This document shows, piece after piece, positions 6,931 through 10,051 of a stretch of 10,051 bases of DNA (positions are counted from its first letter, which is position 1; the number at the start of each line of letters is the position of its first letter). The stretch comes from Alphaproteobacteria bacterium UBA6187. GTDB lineage: Bacteria; Pseudomonadota; Alphaproteobacteria; Rickettsiales; UBA6187. The notes below the pieces were generated by a model that did not search any database, was not told the DNA's origin, and was given only the letters and a program-made list of their open reading frames with translations. The DNA lies in contig DITJ01000065.1 in NCBI GenBank assembly GCA_002422795.1, forward strand, positions 1-10,051. The letters run 5' to 3'. Both the position numbers and the translations under genes were made by a program.

Positions 6931-7033
6931 GGTGTTAGGTGTTAGGTGATGGGTGCTGGATTAAAGATGCTAGATAATTTCGTGCAAAATGAGCGCATTG
7001 CTGCCCAGTACCTATAACCCAACACCTATCACC
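6931..7033. repeat. Inverted pair of degenerate heptamer repeats between hisH and DUF2628 gene
   Basis: The left arm (6931-6959) is a run of 7-base units of the type GTGTTAG: GTGTTAG, GTGTTAG, GTGATGG, GTGCTGG. The right arm (7005-7033) is its reverse complement with 6 mismatches in 29 bases. The 45-base spacer holds nothing recognisable. The pair takes up nearly the whole intergenic gap and could fold as a long imperfect hairpin in the his mRNA. Confidence 0.75.
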
Positions 7034-7039
7034 AAATCA

Positions 7040-7453
7040 TTATACCAATTTAGGAAGCCCTTGGCTAGAACCAAAGGTGCTGCGCTGCAGCATATCGGAC
7101 ATGAACTTGTAGCGGGCGTCATCTTCATTGCTGGCACTTATAATGTCTTGCAACACATAGCCGCGTTTATTTAAATAGAAGCGGTACCAATCGTTAAAAT
7201 TAAAGCCTATAAAAAGCAATAATCCTAATTTTATTGATTCAATTATCCCAACTGCAACAAACTCGCTGCTTTGCAAGGCCGTTAAAAAGATTTCTACTGC
7301 AAGGATAATGGCACTTACAAGCCACATTTTATGGAAAAGCGCCCAAAATACATGCAACATAGCTGCAAAGAAGGAAAAGCCTTCTTTCACAAAGATTGCA
7401 TTTTCTATTAGTTTGGGGTCGCTGGGATTAACGTGTACGGTGTATATTTTCAT
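7040..7453 (-). CDS. DUF2628 small membrane protein in his cluster
   Basis: A 137-residue protein that begins MKIYTVHVNPSDPK, followed by a probable pair of membrane helices (about 27-60, SFFAAMLHVFWALF... to FLTAL) and a third near 70-88 (IKLGLLLFIGF). Then comes NDWYRFYLNKRGY and a soluble tail ending GLPKLV. This start, the helix layout and above all the position between hisB and hisH fit the DUF2628 family, which I recall from the same place in rhizobial his operons. The biochemical role is unknown. The family's steady place in his operons hints at a link, but no evidence for one is in the sequence. There is no clear Shine-Dalgarno sequence. Heptamer repeats begin 6 bases before the start codon. 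Confidence 0.8.
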   Translation of the reverse strand: MKIYTVHVNPSDPKLIENAIFVKEGFSFFAAMLHVFWALFHKMWLVSAIILAVEIFLTALQSSEFVAVGIIESIKLGLLLFIGFNFNDWYRFYLNKRGYVLQDIISASNEDDARYKFMSDMLQRSTFGSSQGLPKLV

Positions 7454-7458
7454 AGATT

Positions 7459-7543
7459 AGTTTTCAGTTGCCAGTTTTCAGTTGCCAGTATCCAATTCCA
7501 AAATCACATTTTACTGATAACGGACAACTGACTACTGATAACT
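7459..7543. repeat. Inverted pair of degenerate heptamer repeats between DUF2628 gene and hisB
   Basis: The left arm (7459-7489) is a run of 7-base units such as TTTTCAG and TTGCCAG, alternating twice. The right arm (7513-7543) is its reverse complement with 7 mismatches in 31 bases. The unit sequence differs from that of the repeat at 6931-7033, but the period, the inverted layout and the intergenic position are the same. The arms fill almost the whole gap. Confidence 0.75.
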
Positions 7544-7546
7544 ACA

Positions 7547-8134
7547 TTATAATTTACCCTTGGTTGAAGGCACTTCATCTTTTTTGCGCTCATCAATCGT
7601 TATTGCCTGCCTAAGAGCGCGCGCTAGGCCCTTATAACATGACTCGATAATATGATGGTTATTTTCGCCATATATATTTTCAACATGCAAAGTTATTCCC
7701 GCACTTTGTGAAAATGCCTGGAACCATTCGCGGAATAATTCAGTATCCATATCGCCTAGCTTAGGCTTGGAGAAATCAACTTTCCATATTAAATAAGGGC
7801 GGTTAGATATATCAAGTGCCACACGGCTTAAAGTTTCATCCATCGGGATATAGGCATGGGCATAACGGGTTATGCCTAACCTTTCCCCCAGCGCCTTGCT
7901 TACAGCTTCTCCCACTGCCCAGCCGGTATCTTCGGTTGTGTGATGGAAATCAATATGTAAATCACCTTTTGCCTTAACTTTCAGGTCAATAAGGCTGTGG
8001 CGGGATAGCTGGTCTAGCATATGATCTAGAAACCCTATACCAGTCGAATTTTCATATTTGCCAGTACCATCCAGGTTAAGCTCTACACTTATCTGGGTTT
8101 CCTTGGTGCTTCTTTCTACTTTTGCCGTGCGCAT
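7547..8134 (-). CDS. hisB: Imidazoleglycerol-phosphate dehydratase
   Basis: HisB removes water from imidazole glycerol phosphate to give imidazole acetol phosphate in histidine synthesis. At 195 residues this is the monofunctional form, without the phosphatase domain found in enterobacteria. Two imperfect halves carry the manganese-binding motifs: FLDHML (35-40) with H46 and HHTTED (64-69) in the first, and ENNHHIIES (157-165) in the second. MDE (98-100) is also present, and the protein ends in the usual PSTKGKL. It appears intact and is the first gene of the his unit in this window. The start at 8134 gives the expected MRTAKVERSTKET N-terminus. No clear Shine-Dalgarno sequence precedes it. 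Confidence 0.97.
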   Translation of the reverse strand: MRTAKVERSTKETQISVELNLDGTGKYENSTGIGFLDHMLDQLSRHSLIDLKVKAKGDLHIDFHHTTEDTGWAVGEAVSKALGERLGITRYAHAYIPMDETLSRVALDISNRPYLIWKVDFSKPKLGDMDTELFREWFQAFSQSAGITLHVENIYGENNHHIIESCYKGLARALRQAITIDERKKDEVPSTKGKL

Positions 8135-8197
8135 AATAATAGTTCAGGATTTAAGGTTTAGGGTTCAAAATAATTTTTATTGATACCCAATTACTCA

Positions 8198-8227
8198 AAT
8201 ATATAAACAAAACAGGTTAGAAAACAA
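8198..8227 (-). promoter_or_regulatory. Possible promoter for the hisB unit
   Basis: On the minus strand, TTGTTT (8222-8227) and TATATT (8198-8203) are 18 bases apart, about 65 bases before hisB. The -10 matches 5 of 6 positions and the -35 only 3. This is the only reasonable pair in the 104 bases between hisB and the foldback element. Those bases are otherwise featureless apart from a short heptamer-like run (8146-8166). Confidence 0.25.
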
Positions 8228-8238
8228 GTTTTAATCCT

Positions 8239-8402
8239 TAGGCTCTGTTAACAAAGCATTTCATGACTGCATTTTGTATCTTTTTGGCTGCAAATTTAAG
8301 AAATTTTGTTTCAAATAGTACCGCTATTAGAAAGAAATTTCTTAAATTTTCGCTCAAAAATATACAAAAATGCCTCTATAAAAACTTTGTTAACAGAGCC
8401 TA
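8239..8402. mobile_element. MITE-like foldback element 1
   Basis: Perfect 16-bp terminal inverted repeats, GGCTCTGTTAACAAAG at 8241-8256 and its complement at 8385-8400, are each flanked by TA (8239-8240 and 8401-8402). Inside, the arms keep matching imperfectly to the centre near 8321, for example AAATTTAAGAAATTT against its complement, so the whole 160 bp is one long palindrome. It encodes nothing. The structure fits a non-autonomous transposon moved by an insertion sequence that duplicates TA (IS630 or the IS427 group of IS5). I cannot name the parent. As RNA it would form a large hairpin. Confidence 0.75.
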
Positions 8403-8423
8403 GTTTTATTCAGGAGTTGCATA

Positions 8424-8586
8424 TATACTCATTCTGTCTCAAACCGCTGATTATAATGCCTCGTCTTTATTTGTTATATAAAAAAGTTAAATCTTTGAAA
8501 TAGAGCCACTATTACTTCAAATTTAACTTTTCCCTATAACAAAAAATACTTGATTCTAATCTGCAGTTTGAAACAGAATGAGTATA
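8424..8586. mobile_element. MITE-like foldback element 2
   Basis: The 21-bp ends at 8424-8444 and 8566-8586 are inverted repeats with one mismatch. They contain TA followed by CTCATTCTGT. Further inside, the arms continue to match (GATTA-AAT, TTTGTTATA, AAAAGTTAAAT) towards a centre near 8505. If the element proper starts after the TA it spans 8428-8582. The ends differ from those of element 1, so this is a second family. It stops 12 bases from the stop codon of the FTR1 gene and may act as that unit's terminator. Confidence 0.7.
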
Positions 8587-8598
8587 ATCGAAATCAGG

Positions 8599-9408
8599 CT
8601 AAGCATTCTTCTTTTGCCTAAGCATGAAAACTCCGGTTGCAAGGGTAATAAGAGTAGCCATATAAAATATAACCTGCAACTGCATTGGTCTTTCACTATA
8701 TCCAAGAAGAATGTGTAAGGTGCTGCCTGCAATGCCCTTTTCTGAAAGTATAGATGATGTATCCCATAATACATTGGCAAAGCTGGAGAAATATCCGGCA
8801 GCAGTTAAATATCCGGCGCCAATAGATGCCATTCCTGCAGCAACAAACATCAGTAGCCATGTTGTTGTGCTGAAAATATGCTTAGGTGAAATCTTAATAA
8901 GACCTAAATATAGCATCAATCCGGCAATACTGCCACCGGCAAAGCCAATTGCACTTCCTATGCTAATATCAACAACGGATTGCTTTGAAGCAATCATGCC
9001 ATGGATGAATAGCACTATCTCAGCTCCTTCACGAAGTACCGCAATAGCAATTACCACCGCCATTGAATAAATCGTAGCTTCACCGGCAACTATATCTTTG
9101 CCCAGTTTCTTAATATTATTGGAAAGCTCCCTTGCATGACGGCTCATCCAGATTACTGTCCAGCCTATCATAAAGGTTGCTGCAAAAAGAATACCGGCAT
9201 TAAACAATTCCTGCCCCATACCTTCCGCCATATTAGATATTTCATTGGCAAAGAATGCAATAATGGATGCACCGAAAATGCCGGCTGTAAATCCTAGTAA
9301 GACTATTTTCCACCGCCCTTCAATCTCACGCGTTGCCGCCATGATAACACTTAGAAGCAGGGAGATTTCAAAAATCTCACGAAAAATGATTATTGCGGTA
9401 GAAAACAT
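8599..9408 (-). CDS. FTR1-family iron permease (FtrC-like)
   Basis: A 269-residue integral membrane protein of the OFeT/FTR1 family, which carries iron across the inner membrane. Both diagnostic REXXE motifs are present: REIFE (10-14) in helix 1 and REGAE (126-130) in helix 4. About seven hydrophobic helices fit the family layout, and the C-terminal part has LWDTSSIL and LLGYSERP as in bacterial members. It overlaps the upstream cupredoxin gene by one base (TAATG), with AAAGG 8 bases before the ATG, so the two are translationally coupled. In the Bordetella and Brucella FtrABCD systems the permease works with a cupredoxin (FtrB), a P19-like protein (FtrA) and a ferredoxin-type protein (FtrD). 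The genes for the last two are absent from this unit, which ends at the foldback elements. Confidence 0.93.
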   Translation of the reverse strand: MFSTAIIIFREIFEISLLLSVIMAATREIEGRWKIVLLGFTAGIFGASIIAFFANEISNMAEGMGQELFNAGILFAATFMIGWTVIWMSRHARELSNNIKKLGKDIVAGEATIYSMAVVIAIAVLREGAEIVLFIHGMIASKQSVVDISIGSAIGFAGGSIAGLMLYLGLIKISPKHIFSTTTWLLMFVAAGMASIGAGYLTAAGYFSSFANVLWDTSSILSEKGIAGSTLHILLGYSERPMQLQVIFYMATLITLATGVFMLRQKKNA

Positions 9409-9740
9409 TATTGTACCTTTATAACACCTTGAGCTGTTTTTTCATTAAATTCACCAAAGAATTTATATTCACCCGGTTTAAGTGGACCTACTAATATAAT
9501 TCCTTTCTTGCCACCAGGGATGATTTTTTCGCGGTGTAAATCGTGGCTTTCAAATTCTTCAGGAGTAGCATCCTGGTTATCAACGATAATTTTTACCTTT
9601 TTATCAGCAGGTATAATTAATTCAGAAGGTGTAAAAACATGGTCTTTTATAACCAGGTTAAATTCTTCAATTTTTGCATCGGCAGCGCCAGATGAAACCG
9701 CAGATAATGTTAAAAATGCAAATAATAGTAAGTATTTCAT
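9408..9740 (-). CDS. Periplasmic cupredoxin-like protein of an FTR1 iron-uptake system (FtrB-like)
   Basis: A 110-residue protein with a signal peptide (MKYLLLFAFLTLSAVSSGAA, cleavage near residue 20) and a single cupredoxin-fold domain. The stretch EEFESHDLHREKIIPGG (61-77), then GPLKPGEYKFFGEF and TAQGVIKV, is characteristic of the cupredoxins encoded with FTR1 permeases. There is no cysteine, and no methionine beyond the start, so a classical type 1 blue copper site cannot form. H34, H66, H69 and nearby Glu residues are the likely metal ligands. By analogy with FtrB it would bind or oxidise ferrous iron and hand it to the permease encoded next. It is the first gene of a two-gene unit behind a Fur box. 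A weak AGG lies 8 bases before the ATG. Confidence 0.88.
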   Translation of the reverse strand: MKYLLLFAFLTLSAVSSGAADAKIEEFNLVIKDHVFTPSELIIPADKKVKIIVDNQDATPEEFESHDLHREKIIPGGKKGIILVGPLKPGEYKFFGEFNEKTAQGVIKVQ

Positions 9741-9752
9741 AAATATAACCTA

Positions 9753-9781
9753 AATAAAGTGATAATGATTATCAATCACAA
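9753..9781 (-). promoter_or_regulatory. Candidate promoter of the iron-uptake unit
   Basis: On the minus strand, TTGTGA (9776-9781) and TTTATT (9753-9758) are exactly 17 bases apart, just 12 bases before the start codon. Both hexamers match the consensus at 4 of 6 positions. The Fur box fills the spacer, which supports a Fur-repressed promoter here. The very short leader makes the exact hexamers uncertain. Confidence 0.4.
9760..9774. promoter_or_regulatory. Fur box (perfect 7-1-7 inverted repeat)
   Basis: TGATAAT-G-ATTATCA is a perfect 15-bp palindrome and matches the classical Fur 7-1-7 core exactly. It lies 20 bases before the cupredoxin gene. Known Fur function predicts repression of the ftrBC-like unit when iron is plentiful. 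Confidence 0.85.
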
Positions 9782-9839
9782 CATGATTAATACTTTTAAT
9801 TTAGCCGCGCAAGTGATTTTTTACTTAATTTCGAAAAAA

Positions 9840-10051
9840 TCATACATAAAGTGTATAACCCCTGCCGCGCACTGATTTCAAATGCACTGGTTTTTTGGGG
9901 TTATCCTCTATTTTGCTTCTAAGGCGGGTGATTTGCACATCAATAGTGCGCTCATTCACACCATCACATAATTTTGCCATATCTTCCCTTGATACCACCT
10001 GGCCTATATTACTGCAAAGCGCACCAAGAAGTTTTGCTTCATTGGCGGTTA
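9840..10051 (-). CDS. OmpR-family response regulator, C-terminal DNA-binding domain (partial)
   Basis: Seventy codons before the stop are visible. The gene's start lies beyond the right edge. The sequence is a winged-helix transcriptional regulatory domain: EAKLLGALCSNIGQVVSREDMAKL (first helices), NERTIDVQITRLRSKIE (recognition helix region), then HLKSVRGRGYTLYV (wing). This is the effector domain of OmpR/PhoB-type two-component response regulators. The receiver domain and the sensor kinase are outside the window, so the signal is unknown. It ends 99 bases before the iron-uptake unit. The Fur box in that gap suggests the iron genes have their own promoter. Confidence 0.9.
   Translation of the reverse strand, partial: TANEAKLLGALCSNIGQVVSREDMAKLCDGVNERTIDVQITRLRSKIEDNPKKPVHLKSVRGRGYTLYV

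Noticed and set aside
6924..7546. CRISPR array in the his region because of short tandem repeats
   Set aside because: The units are 7 bases, degenerate and without unique spacers. No cas genes are present.
8239..8402. Assignment of foldback element 1 to the IS6/IS26 family because its ends begin GGCTCTGTT
   Set aside because: That family makes 8-bp target duplications and the 8-bp flanks here differ. Only TA is shared, so a TA-duplicating family fits better.
8306..8503. A 65-residue plus-strand frame across the foldback elements
   Set aside because: It spans two separate palindromic elements and has no motif. It is not a transposase remnant that I can recognise.
1..10051. tRNA, rRNA or phage/defence gene islands
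   Set aside because: I saw no cloverleaf, rRNA core or defence-gene motif on either strand by eye. A tRNA scan would settle small RNA genes.

Overview
The window is an AT-rich stretch of a bacterial chromosome, and every gene I can support lies on the minus strand. The best guess for the host is a low-GC alphaproteobacterium. The main reasons are the order hisB, DUF2628 membrane gene, hisH, which I recall from Rhizobiales and related alphaproteobacteria, and the long two-part chorismate mutase typical of that class. The histidine genes argue against a strongly reduced Rickettsia-like parasite, but I cannot place the organism more precisely.

Read in the direction of transcription (right to left), the window opens with the C-terminal DNA-binding domain of an OmpR-type response regulator, cut by the right edge. 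Next is a two-gene iron-uptake unit: a periplasmic cupredoxin-like protein (FtrB type) overlapping by one base with an FTR1-family permease (FtrC type). A perfect 7-1-7 Fur-box palindrome lies in front of it. Downstream sit two different foldback elements of about 160 bp, 21 bp apart, which look like non-autonomous transposons (MITEs).

The histidine region follows: hisB, a DUF2628 membrane protein, hisH, and a GNAT acetyltransferase in place of the hisA/hisF genes expected there. The two gaps among hisB, DUF2628 and hisH are filled by degenerate 7-base repeats arranged as inverted pairs. Then come yqaA (DedA-like membrane protein), a 597-residue protein with an HD-phosphohydrolase-like N-terminal half and an unrecognised C-terminal half, and a chorismate mutase with a degenerate prephenate-dehydratase/ACT-like tail.

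The left end is a tandem pilin-like locus. Two complete prepilin-type paralogues overlap or abut, and the N-terminus of a third is cut by the left edge. A leader of about 240 bp is duplicated in front of the first and third genes. The two complete pilins are nearly identical in DNA at both ends but divergent in the middle, which suggests gene conversion or selection for variable exposed surfaces.

I see no complete new multi-gene system. The items most worth a second look are the pilin array with its duplicated leader, the heptamer inverted repeats in the his region, the paired foldback elements, and the HD-domain protein.
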